Shown here: one piece after another, positions 1 through 10,100 of the stretch | How the letters are laid out: each line of letters opens with the position of its first letter | How positions within the stretch are numbered: position 1 is the first letter of the stretch | Assembly (NCBI RefSeq): GCF_963675165.1 | Contig: NC_087382.1 | Coordinates: 124,001-188,000 of the forward strand | From: Halichondria panicea | Taxonomy: Eukaryota > Porifera > Demospongiae > Suberitida > Halichondriidae | Reading direction: 5' to 3' | DNA: 64,000 nt | The notes under the pieces: generated by a model | Told to the model about the DNA's origin: nothing | Seen by the model: the letters and a program-made list of their open reading frames with translations, nothing else | Databases searched by the model: none | Position numbers and translations under genes: made by a program

Positions 1-918
1 TTGTATTAGAACAACGAAAATTGCCCAAAAGAGTGTCCGGGTAATTAGAAGTGTCCGATAAATTAGAAGATATACGGTACATGATTTTCTAAGGCACACT
101 ATCACCAAGAAAATCTGTATCAAAACCATTGTTTAATTAATTCCACTACCTGGTAGAGTTGATCAGGTTTTTCTAGTCCTCTGCTGGTGATGGTTGGGTC
201 ACTCACTTTCTGGACCCTGACAGTGACAAGGAACAACCTTCTGATGCAGACTCTTGACTTGTACTATTTTGATAAATTAATAAGTCACAGTACGCATGCC
301 CAGCTGCAGGAAACTTAGATATCTGAAGGTGTGGTCTCCTCTAATCAGTATAAAAGCTCTTCTTCTAGGCTCAGCTCCAAGCTATCCAGTAAGTTCCAGT
401 AGTTAATGTTAAGCTTAAGGTGGTGCTTGCTTGCTATACTCTATATCTAGTATCTAGTTAGCTCTGTACTAGAATGCTATAGCTATTGCTAGCTGCAAGA
501 GTGAGAAAGGAGCGGCAAGGCTCTGCTGATGCAGCCAGTAATTTAGACTTGGACTTTTGGCATTGATCGTTTTTAACAACAATCATAGTAGATTATTACC
601 CATCACTCCTTGAGTTTCCCTGTGATTTTGGATTCATGCAGCAAATGTAAAAATGTTCATCCCATGATAATTATAATCAGACAGTGTATTGCTAATAGCT
701 ATAGTAGTTATGTTGCATGGCTACTGTTAAATTTTCAATTATGCGGGCTGTGTTGGAGCTATGCACACACTGTAGGTACCAGCACATGCGCATTGAGCTG
801 CTCTTTCACATGGTATTTTCATTGTGCTGCCTCGAGGTACCCTTCATACAATATTGTCGAAAGAAAAGTGATATAAATTGCTACAAGATCTTTGTAGGAT
901 AATCTTAGCGAGGCTCTA
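1..918. other. no supported gene (left edge)
   Basis: No open frame here has a convincing start, composition or splice partner. The stretch is AT-rich with short runs such as repeated TAGCTA. It may be the promoter or an upstream intron of the exon that follows. Confidence 0.4.
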
Positions 919-1370
919 GTGCAGCTAGACAGTGAGGATATCGATGCCTATGGCCTTGTTGAGTTAGAGGGGAGTGACTGGGACCATAGCCAGATAGGAA
1001 GCTACTCCTCAGAGTTCAAGCTAGAAAATAAAGAGCCTGAAGAGCCAGAGGAAGAAGCTCATGAAACTCTTGAGACGGACCAAGTTCCTGGACCAGGTAA
1101 GTAACTATAGAGTAGCATCTGTAGTGTTCCTAGCTTCACTATAAGTTTGTTTAGGCTAGTTACATCAGCAGTGGACATCATGAGCCACCATTGAACTTGT
1201 AAACCTGTGTGTAGGTGAAGAAAACGTTTCCCGGGAAAAGAGCATCTGCCGATACGACCTCATAGACAAGTTTCTGCAGATCCTGATTGAACAATGTCAC
1301 CGTGAGAACATTGAGAACACTTATTTAGTGCCTTTAGTCACTTTGTGCCTTCATATCATACAATATTGTT
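919..1370 (+). CDS. possible two-exon acidic protein fragment
   Basis: Not recognised. A first open segment (about 905-1096) is very acidic, rich in E, D and P (LENKEPEEPEEEAHE), and ends at a good donor, CAGGTAAGTA. An acceptor near 1213-1215 (GTGTAG) joins in frame to a second open segment beginning GEENVSREKS. That segment has a helical look (RYDLIDKFLQILIEQC) and reads to a stop near 1380. There is no ATG at the head of the first segment, so an upstream exon is expected. The helical second segment could belong to a death-fold or adaptor protein, but nothing diagnostic is visible. The matched donor, acceptor and phase are the main support. Confidence 0.3.
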
Positions 1371-1984
1371 TGTGTACATAATTGTGAATGTTTGTAAACA
1401 ATCGCTAATTAGTTGGGGGTGGTCTGTTGCTAGGTAACGATGATGGTGTCAAGATACCCCCGGGGTCTGGGCTACCTGTAGGAAATAGTTACGAGTGATT
1501 TTTCAATATTATTGTTCATGAGATACGAATTTTTAAAGAAAAATATGTATTTCTGTTTTAATTAAAGCTGGGAAAGGGGAAAGGGTTAACATCATTTTAA
1601 GTGCTTCAATTAATTTTAGTGTACGACATAGGTTGACCTTTTGTTAATCGGTCGCTAATGAGTTACTCCCGTATTGCATTCCTGCAGCATGACATGATTT
1701 TTGTGTTGACTTAGCAGGTATTTTAATCACCGTCAGCACTATTTTACTCTTCTTTGTGTTTATCTCTTCTCTTCTAGTCTATCAATCTACTAGTGTTACA
1801 TTTAGACAGGAGCCATAGAAAGCGCAACAAACCCTTGCACTGTAAGTTTATAGCTAATTTCTTCAACTATGACTTGCTATCAGCTACATAAGCACCACTA
1901 TAATATTTGTGGCGCAGTCAACACAAACAACTAGAGTAGACTACCTAAAAAAAGGTCATCACTTTTCATCAGCAGTAAGCATGC
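1371..1984. other. intergenic, no gene seen
   Basis: AT-rich sequence with no frame that can be supported. No repeat shared with the rest of the window was noticed. Confidence 0.4.
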
Positions 1985-2450
1985 GCAGTAGATGGCCCTG
2001 CCCACATTTCCATTGAACATTTCCATTGTGCCTGTGGGAAGTCTTTCACCATTGACCACGTTTTTACTTGCCCGAAAGGTGGGTTCCCCATACTCAGACA
2101 TAATGAAATTTGAGACCTTACAGCTAACCTACTAACCAAGGTTTGCCAAGATGTAAGCGTCGAACCCCCCCTACAACCCCTGACAGGAGAGATGCTCTCA
2201 GGTGCTTCCTCTATCAGCCAGGATGGGGCCCGGCTAGACATTGCTGCGAGTGGGTGCTGGGGAGGTCGCCACAAGAAAACGTACTTCGACGTCAGGGTGT
2301 TTAACCCTCATGCCCCTCCCTCCTTGCTACAAAATGGGATAACCATTATATACCACACTGGCATGGATTCGTTGCAGACTTTGCTTCTCTTTATTAAGAT
2401 CAGCTATCAGATGCATCAGAGGCACACGGTCAAGATGCGGACACGCTCTG
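1985..2450 (+). pseudogene. decayed 3' end of REL-endonuclease-type retrotransposon
   Basis: This stretch encodes, in broken frames, the C-terminal part of the same protein family as the intact element at 54.4-57.5 kb. The zinc-knuckle region is followed by a block reading LSGASSISQDGARLDIAA, whose counterpart in the intact element is LSGASANTQDGARLDVAA. A stop codon interrupts the segment before it, just after RHNEI. Roughly 58 residues present in the intact copy are missing after FDVRVFNPHAP. The rest resumes as LLATKWDNHY and then shifts frame to WIRCRLCFSLLRSAI. The copy is clearly dead, and it is in the opposite orientation to the intact one. It shows that this family has been active here more than once. 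Confidence 0.8.
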
Positions 2451-3100
2451 AAATCGCCTGAGTCTCTTGTATTAGTTAGAGCTGAGTCAGGTAATTAACC
2501 CAACTCAGTTCTAATTGTACATGTACAACAATGTTACAGTAGCGTTACAATCATTATTTTTACTACTTGTTTTACTCGTATACAGGTTTACTGTTTAATT
2601 GTTTGTGCTTTCAGTTCATTATTATAAAAAAACAAAAACATTTCCATTGAATGACATCATTCTAGTAACTACGCATGCAGTACAGTGCAGAATAGATTGA
2701 CAGATCAAGATGATTCAAGCTGAGTTAGAGTTGATGAAGTACAAAAGGGGGGGGCGGGGGCTCTAGCCCCATGATCCCCCCTCTGCCTACGCCACTGGTC
2801 CCAAGGGTGACCGGATTAACGAGAGTCAGTCTACTTACTTTTGTCACTGCATGTGTTTAGCCGTTAAGAGAACAGAGAAGCTACACCTTGCTATACTTTT
2901 GTACAGTACTAAATCTACATTGCCAAAAAAGGCGACTTATATCTATAAGACATGCATTGTCCATGCATAAAAGGACGATTGCGTGGCTACATACCATTAA
3001 GTTATATGTACAATGTCAAAAATCAAAGTTTGAATGTATAGAGGCGCATAAATATTCATGCATTTGTACACAAGATGGTTGCTGTTATTGAATCTCTGCA
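2451..3100. other. intergenic, no gene seen
   Basis: Non-coding by eye. It contains a short G-run and C-rich tract (about 2748-2785) typical of small transposon ends, but no partner end was found. Confidence 0.4.
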
Positions 3101-3109
3101 TTCTTTATA

Positions 3110-3426
3110 CAGCTAATGAAACCTTCCCGTCCGCTGATTCCTCAAATTTGTCAATGGAAACACTAAAGAGAGAAACTAAAGTCACTGACGAACAGCTTGA
3201 TACAAGTGTAGAAGAAGTAGACCTCCCAAAATTATCCTCATATTTTGACAACACGGATGACTATGTTGAAATGCTGGGGCTCTCACCGGGACAGCAAACT
3301 GATGTAATTGAAGAGAAGGCTAGAACAGCCATGAATCGTACACAGGCTGGAATAAAGTTGGCTCTGAAATACTGGCTGAACACATTGCCAGCAATTGCCA
3401 TTGTATTTTGGACACTATTGTTCTAG
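3110..3426 (+). CDS. terminal exon with Death-like domain
   Basis: The exon begins after an acceptor (TTTATACAG, about 3103-3111) and runs to a TAG at 3424-3426. The protein has a polar lead followed by a helical block: LPKLSSYFDNTDDYVEMLGL, then SPGQQTDVIEEK, then KLALKYWLN. The pattern of an LGL turn, an amphipathic helix and a final ALKYWL helix resembles a Death domain, the fold common in sponge and cnidarian NLR and adaptor proteins. The last 15 residues are hydrophobic (LPAIAIVFWTLLF), unusual after a Death domain, and may be a short membrane tail. Upstream exons were not identified. The exon segment at 0.9-1.4 kb is in the right direction but the link is unproven. The domain call rests on pattern only. 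Confidence 0.4.
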
Positions 3427-3640
3427 CATCCTGTCTAAATATTTGTTCTATTTATATGAAAATTCAAATATTACTCAATCATTTTAACTACTGCGGAAAT
3501 AAATGCTACTATAGACTATTGTAGTGCGTGCGCAAGATCTTCGCTGAACTAGCTACGTTCACTGCACTGGTGCTGGTGAGTAATATTATTGTTTACCTGT
3601 TGGTTGAGCTCATGTAGACTTCTGTGGTAGATTCTATCCT

Positions 3641-3772
3641 GTGGCAGATCTCTCTAGTCACTGTTACAGGCCGGTACAAGTAATAACAAAATACTGAGCA
3701 TGCAGTACTGCCAGCTCAGTATTTTGTTATTACTTTTACCGGCCTGTAACAGTGACTAGAGAGATCTACCAC
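3641..3772. repeat. long inverted repeat (hairpin) with 57-bp arms
   Basis: Arms 3641-3697 and 3716-3772 are nearly perfect reverse complements, separated by about 18 bp. The arms carry GATCTCTCTAGTCACTGTTA and its complement. A further copy of the outermost arm sequence, CTGTGGTAGA, lies just outside at about 3622-3631, so the left end looks partly duplicated. This could be a foldback MITE. No clear target-site duplication is visible. Confidence 0.8.
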
Positions 3773-3844
3773 AGTAAATAATTATATAGAACAGTACAGT
3801 ATAGTAGTCAGTTCTCAGTCATATTCTTCTCAGTCCTGTTCTAG

Positions 3845-4372
3845 TTACAACACTTTTACTAAATTAAATTTAACTTTCTTTCTTGGCTCTTTGTTGTCCG
3901 CTTCTTTTGTGCTTTCTTCTTTTGTTTTTTTGGCTCTAAATCCTAGCAACGTGTAGTCTGGATTTAAAACTTCTGACACCTGGACATCGTATGTTTGGCT
4001 GAGCCTCACAACTTTCTTTAAATAGTTCTGGGCCTTTTTCTGAGACCCCATCGGAAAATAATGTGTTCCAGTATCATCTGCTGTTGTAAAATAAAATTGT
4101 TTTCCCTCAGTTCCCATCTTTACTAGCGACCCAATAGGAAAGGAGTTCCTGTGGTGCCTGATCTCTCGTAAGTCGGAGTCGATGTAGTACGGGTACGGGT
4201 GGAAGTGGCAGCAATTTCCCATCTCAATTCTTTCTCTGTTCTTTTTTGTATAGTAATTTACTGATTCACATGACAGTAATAGCATGCAATCAATGGTAGT
4301 AAAGTGTGTCAAATGAATAGAGATAAAATCTTTATGGTCACTAATTATTAATCTTCCAGCAGACCTGTTCAT
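3845..4372 (-). CDS. hypothetical protein, basic C-terminus
   Basis: Not recognised. The frame is open for 175 codons from ATG at 4372. A second possible start at MGNCCHFHPYPYY would give a shorter protein with an N-terminal glycine and two cysteines, a pattern compatible with lipid modification, but this is speculation. The middle (PIGSLVKMGTEGKQFYFTT) looks like a folded domain. The end is lysine-rich (RAKKTKEESTKEADNKEPRK) and probably disordered or nuclear-targeting. Its ATG lies only 15 bp from the ATG of the chromodomain gene on the other strand, so if both starts are right the two share a very short bidirectional promoter. An unspliced single exon is assumed. Confidence 0.4.
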   Translation of the reverse strand: MNRSAGRLIISDHKDFISIHLTHFTTIDCMLLLSCESVNYYTKKNRERIEMGNCCHFHPYPYYIDSDLREIRHHRNSFPIGSLVKMGTEGKQFYFTTADDTGTHYFPMGSQKKAQNYLKKVVRLSQTYDVQVSEVLNPDYTLLGFRAKKTKEESTKEADNKEPRKKVKFNLVKVL

Positions 4373-4387
4373 GCAGATCGACCTGTT

Positions 4388-5212
4388 ATGGACTCGTCAA
4401 AGAGGCAACGACCTGAGAAAGGATACTATTCCTACCTCCATAATATAAGCTCGGCTGACATGGACTTATCTAGCATGCGGGAAGCACGAGATGTGAGAAC
4501 CACTCTGAGCTGTAAGTCTGATGACAGTCTGCCAGAAGGGGTCTTCCTTGTTGAGAGGATAATTCATCATCGACTAACTAAGGTACGTAACATTTTATGA
4601 TATATAGCCCTATACGATTGATTCTATTTCTAGGGGAAAACGGAGTATTTGGTAAAGTGGGCTGGTTACTCATTGGAACAGTCTTCATGGGTCGCTAAGG
4701 AAGATGTGACTATCTCTACTATCCAGTAAGATTATTAAGTATGGCATGGCAGTGCACTGTGTATTACTATAATTATATCTGCACATTTCCCCCCTTTCAG
4801 ATCATACAATACACCACAAGCACCACATACCGAGCTTATAAGCGACGCAACAAGAAGATTTGTTCTGTCCATTCAATGTAGTTTAAATTTAGGTACTGTA
4901 AAATCCTGTAATTTAACTATAGATTTCCGGCTAGATGTATTTCGTTACCTATTTAAAGATCGAGGAACCCAAATGACCCGCGGAAAGCTCCAACTTCAAC
5001 AAACTGATTTTAACGATGAATATTTTATAGGTAGTTGGTATATTTTGTATGATAGATATGGCAATGGCTGCACAGTAGATTTTCCTATTGTAGTATGTCC
5101 TAGAATTAAGTATGGACCGAAAACATATAGAAATAGCAATGGTGAAATGTTAGAGTCACCTAGACTACTATCTGAAATTGTATGTGTAAATCTGGTGAAA
5201 AAACGTTGTTGA
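4388..5212 (+). CDS. chromodomain-containing protein, three exons
   Basis: Exons are 4388-4582, 4634-4725 and 4801-5212, with clean GT/AG borders and matching phases. The first two exons together encode a chromodomain (about residues 52-95): EGVFLVERIIHHRLTK at the end of exon 1, then KTEYLVKWAGYSLEQSSWV. The aromatic positions F, W and W that form a methyl-lysine cage in this fold can be picked out. Known family members bind methylated histone tails or act as targeting modules in chromoviral integrases. Here no integrase is attached. Exon 3 adds about 137 residues of an unrecognised domain (RLDVFRYLFKDRG, GSWYILYDRYGNGC, DFPIVVCPRIKYGP) ending in VKKRC. A nuclear role is likely, but partner and target are unknown. 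Confidence 0.7.
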
Positions 5213-5500
5213 TCATTGTTAATTGTTAATTGTTAATGCATGCATGGCCCAACCTGAGCAGCCAATACGCACTATGTGACTCATAACTAACTGCTTCAGG
5301 CCAATTCTCTACCATAATGCTTTTAATGACTCTCAAACAAATGGCTGGGTCAACACGCATCCCGACTTACAGCTAACCTTGTCAGCCTTCCATTAGAGAG
5401 CACGGATTTGCCTACAATTATACATAGACTATGTCATAGTTAAAGCTAGCACCAGATTTAAACATGAACGAATGAATGTAAGACATAATTAGTCACATAG
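5213..5500. other. intergenic spacer between convergent genes
   Basis: Non-coding spacer between the chromodomain gene (plus) and the kinase gene (minus). No terminator or repeat was recognised. Confidence 0.4.
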
Positions 5501-6626
5501 TCATTCAACATTAAGAGAAATGGTTTCTAAGCTAGGACGGTCATGAGCATGATAAGAAAGACATTCCTTAATTACATGGGCAAGTTCAGTTGACTTAATT
5601 ACAATGGAGTTCATCTTCTTCATTATTCTACCTAATGAGTATATATCGCTCTGTGTGCTCTGTAAAACAAGCCCATCGCGGAGGTCTGGAGCTACTTGAG
5701 TGTGTTCTTTTATGTAAATAACTTTCTGTTCCTCGGTCAGGCAGTACTTCTTAGCATGCTTTTCTTTACATGCCTTTCCAAAATCCACAATACATGGCCG
5801 GATACATTCTAACAAAGTAGTCCCTAATACTACGTTGTCTACTTTAAGATCATTGTGAAGAATACTCAGCTTGTGCATGTATGATAGACCATCACAATTT
5901 GGATCAGTATTTGCATCCATGTCTTAGGGCTTAATTTAATTTCGTTAGTCGAATACAAGGCAGAATATAATGAAACTTGTTGCTGCTTCACGCTTACATT
6001 AGACATTACTAAAGCTCTCCTGGTGGAACAAATACCAAAACAGTGTGGTATATAAGGGCTGGAATTTAATGTAAGTAATATACTGGCTTCATGCCTAATC
6101 GATTCGATTGAGGAGTCGGAAGTAAATGTTTTGACACAGACGTCAAAACACTCTTTAAAAATCATACGAGAGCATGTTCCAAACCGACCATTTCCTATAT
6201 GAACATCACCACCCCCATCTGCTAAACATTTCTCACTTATCTCTGGAACTACAGTAACTCCTCGCATAATATCAGCATTCGTACACATTCTTGGAGTTGC
6301 CTTGGGTAGACTGATTGCACTCGTCTTCATGGCTGCTGTTAGTAACTTTAGTGGTCGTTGGTGACTGCAGGATGTTCCCAGAGTTCCTGTCCGTAATTGC
6401 TTAGCTCGATACACGTTGAGTTCCCTGTATGAACAATATTATTTACTGGCTGTTAATCAGCAACTTACAGTTTATAATCTATTGCCTTCTTCTTCCAATT
6501 CTGAACATTTTTCTCGGCACATTCAAGGCTCTTCTTCTCCATACACAGCTGCTTGCCAATTTTGTCAACTCTAGCTTTTCGATTGAGCCTCTTGAGCTTG
6601 GATCTTGAGAATGTCTGGTCAGCCAT
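5501..6626 (-). pseudogene. protein kinase with N-terminal coiled coil, one frame break
   Basis: Exon 1 (6626-6469) starts MADQTFSRSKLKRLNRK and is rich in K, E and L, likely a coiled coil. A 44-bp intron ends at an acceptor at 6427-6425, and exon 2 runs from 6424 to the TGA at 5501. Kinase signs in order: glycine loop GNGRFG, lysine strand VCVK, helix-C glutamate in RHEASILL, catalytic loop LHNDLKVDNVVL, metal-binding VDFGKA, and a helix-F-like segment TQSDIYSLGRIM. HRD is H-N-D, and DFG is followed by K-A. This subtype is frequent in sponges and cnidarians from memory. Near 5890 the frame shifts by one base, between WMQILIQIV and GLSYMHKL. Both sides keep kinase sequence, so this is either a young pseudogene or an assembly error. 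The gene diverges from the transposase-like gene at 6841. Confidence 0.7.
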
Positions 6627-6840
6627 TTTGTAATAAGTCTAAGAGAACCAGAGGTCGCAAAATACCCGCCATAATGCATCTGAGAAGTGTTATCATGCTA
6701 TTGAATGAGTACTGTGGTTAATTTAGTGGGTGATAACACCGCAGCCTATTCACCCGCCCACTCATATTGACATGGCTAATTAATTTTGTTACATAACAGC
6801 TCAAGGGACCTTTTGTTCCATTATCCCGGGCCTCCTAGCT

Positions 6841-9420
6841 ATGGCAGTAAACAAGCAGTCCAGAAGAGCAGAGAGCCTGTCCATCACCATCTCAAATTCA
6901 GCAAAGAAGTACTCTGACTTCAGCCACACAGAACCACAAGTACAGCCAAACTTCTCTCTCTCTATTCCTATCGAGTTGCTGCATCATTGGTACATGAACA
7001 AGAAGGCAGAAGAGACATTCATTAGCTTAGTTAATAGCATGGTAACAATAGTTAAACTAGCACAAAGCGATCGTCTGGAGAAAAGGCTTGCAGAACAAGC
7101 TAGCAAGGTAGCAAGAAGGATACGGGGGCTAAAAGGAAGAAGGAGGTATGCCGTACTTGCTGGAGAATACAACCTCTTCGTGCTTGATGGAGAAGCAGAA
7201 TCGTATTCTGAAATTGAGCAGCAACTATCCACTGAATCTCCACAGCCAACAACAATCCCCGAAACAAGTAGACCTACCACAGCACACATCAACAAAGGCA
7301 AAAAAGTTCACGAGGTATCACCACGACAGGTAAAACGAAAGCTAGCACACTGTAAGAGCTCTGCAGAGCAAGCGCTTTGGTTTTGTGAATCATTCGGTCT
7401 TCAGCCAGAATCTTTAGAGCTACGCAAACAGACAGGATCTCCCATCAAATTCAATTTTTTATCTAGCCCATCTCACAAGCCACAACATCAAACGCCAGCT
7501 CTTTCACCAAACGATTCTGCGAGGGTACAGCAAGCTCTTTATGTACTTGACAGGTTTGCTGTGAGTGACGAAGCTTATCATGAATTGAGCGTCGCATCTG
7601 ATTTACCACCACTGTACCGAATCAAGGATGCTCGCCTCTCAATTAACAACTCTCTCGACATCCGACATCTCGAAGGTCCTTATCCTGGTGCTTATAGACC
7701 ACCGAAAGCTGCAATCCAGGAAGAGCTAGCTAAGATCGTAAGTAAAGAAGAAATTATACATTATTATTATGGATTATTATTTTAGGTTCATTCAGGGAAA
7801 GCTATCACCCAACCAGTAAAAGTAAAACTCAGTGGTGACGGAGCCAGATTCACAAGATCATCCAATATCATACTTCTCTCATTTGCATTTCCAGAAATTC
7901 AAGACAATGTTTTATCAGGCATGGGTAAGCTTAACAATAAAAATATTAAACGAGAAAGTGGTGAAAATATTTTTATATTGACATTCATACAGGCAATCAT
8001 ACTTTTGCTGGCCTAAAAGCCGAAGAGTCGTATGAAACAATTAGTTCAGGACTATCTGAGGTATTGAAGGAGTTGAACGACATCTTTTCACACCCACTAC
8101 TCACTGTTGATGAAACAGAGTACCGCCTTGAGTTTTTCCTGGGTAGTGATTACAAGGTGAGAATGTATAGTTAATTACTGACTATAAAAATTGCATTATT
8201 AGTTTCTTTTACTGAGTATGGGCCTCAACAAAGCAACCTCTATGTACGCTTGTGTCTGGTGTACCATCAAGAAGGATGAAAGGTATATCTATAATTATTA
8301 TATGCTTAAACCTAGCTTCCCCATTTGCCGCTATAGGTGGGATATGTCAAAGGATAGGGCTGACTACACCGTAACAAATGCAAGAACATTGAGTTCCCTA
8401 CAAGCAAAAGGCGCACTTCCCAGCAGTAAACCAGCAAGTGTACGACTAGGATCAATTACAACACCACTACTGAACATAGAGCCAGACCATATAATACCCG
8501 ATGAGCTACACCTACTCCTACGTATAGCTGACGTTTTAACAAGAAATCTCATTCTAGAGATAGTGGCATCTGCTAAACAAGACAGACAAGGAAACGCACA
8601 TATACTCACTCACCTACAAACACTACAGACGATCGTTAAAGACTGTGGTATCACGTTCAGGGTATGGGAAGCAAGGGGTCCAGATGGCAAAGCTTCTGGA
8701 CATTACGAATGGACATCACTGCAGGGGAACGACACCAAGAAGTTTCTGGAACGTCTCCCAGTGAGGTTTGCTGACCTACTGAAGGAAGAAATTCAAGCTA
8801 AAATGGCCCAACTTTGGACAGTGAGTACTAATTAAATTTCCCTTCGCATTTTACAAACATAATTATTTATATGGTCTGGCTCTATAGGAATTTCTCTCTT
8901 TGTATAAGATGGTTTCTAGCTGGACTCCACCTCCCAGTGAAGTGGTTGAGCAAAAGGTATAGTGTTAGTTTACTAGTAGGGAGAACCATTGTATCTAATT
9001 TACTATAATCTATCATGATAGGCGAAAGACTGGATAAGGCTTTTCTTGAGCTTGAAGCACAAGTGTCAAGGGTTTCAGGAAAAGAATATTACGCCCTATA
9101 TGCACACACTGGTCTTTCACTTCCCTTACTTTATTTCAAAATACGGAAATGTCAAGATGTTTAGTGGACAAGGTGAGTTCGAGTGTAAAGAGATAACATT
9201 TTAATCACCTTTTTCTCTAGGGGTGGAGAAAAATAATGATGACGCCAAGAGACACTACTTCTCCAGTAATCTGCATGACCCAGTGGGGGAGGTTCTGAAA
9301 GCTGAAGCGAGAATAGACGAGACATCACAATTTAAGCGAAAGAAACGAAAGTACATACGAAAAACTCCATTAGATTTAGTAGACATGAACAAACAGCCAC
9401 GACTTGACTCTGAATCATGA
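6841..9420 (+). CDS. eight-exon gene resembling CACTA/CMC-type transposase
   Basis: Exons are 6841-7737, 7786-7924, 7993-8156, 8203-8282, 8337-8820, 8888-8956, 9022-9172 and 9221-9420; all junctions are GT/AG with consistent phase and no stop, giving about 727 residues. The first exon is polar and basic, ending before a conserved core: KLSGDGARFTRSSN, then EFFLGSDYKFLLLSMG followed by YACVWCTIKKDER, then DHIIPDELHLLLRIADVL, then MHTLVFHFPYFISKYGN and GVEKNNDDAKRHYF. The order D-G, D followed by a C-x2-C, and D-E-L-H matches what is known for Transposase_21 (CACTA) and related CMC proteins, so I infer a DDE-type transposase or a host gene derived from one. The basic tail (KRKKRKYIRK) suits nuclear import. 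No terminal inverted repeats were found around it. A host function is possible because the frame is intact. Confidence 0.6.
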
Positions 9421-10100
9421 TTAATTCTACCCAACATAATAATATAGTATACTATATATCCTGATAGATTGTACACATTTACTATCTTCAAGTAAATGAC
9501 TGCTAGCCTATACTTACTTGCAGCCATATACACTCACTTTACATTGCTGGTACATTGCGATTAATGGGGAATTCCCCAAATTAGTGGCTCTACGCAGCTC
9601 TTGGGTATGTGTAGATAATGCGATACGTCATTGATAATTGTGGATTTTTTGACAAAACTGGACACATTTTGGAACCGCTTAGTCCACTTTATATCGAGCA
9701 GCAGCCGCTTTAAGCAGCAGAGTAGGCCGTATATTTTTGCTGGCAATCGGCAAAAATGAAAATATATGTGTAAGAATGCCGCAAATCAAACACAAAAATA
9801 CAAAATAATCAAATTTTACAATACAATACACGAGACAAGCGCTGAAACATTGATCAACAAAAGCAGTTAGGGAACTTATACAAGCTGGCTGGCTAGCTTC
9901 TTGTGGGATTCCAAGGTTAGCTAAGGTGTATTTCTTCTTCTTTGTATCGGCAAATCAACTGAAAGTAGCTCCCTACAAGGGAAAAAGGGAAGCATAGCCT
10001 TTGGTCTCATAAGAACACATATAAAATCATACCGTAATATACAGAAAATTACTAACTGATTTACTGACATATTTTAATTGGTGTCCAGTCATTGCTGGCA
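9421..10100. other. intergenic, NLR upstream region
   Basis: No supportable gene. The final 200 bp should hold the NLR promoter, but no TATA box or initiator could be assigned with confidence. Confidence 0.4.
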
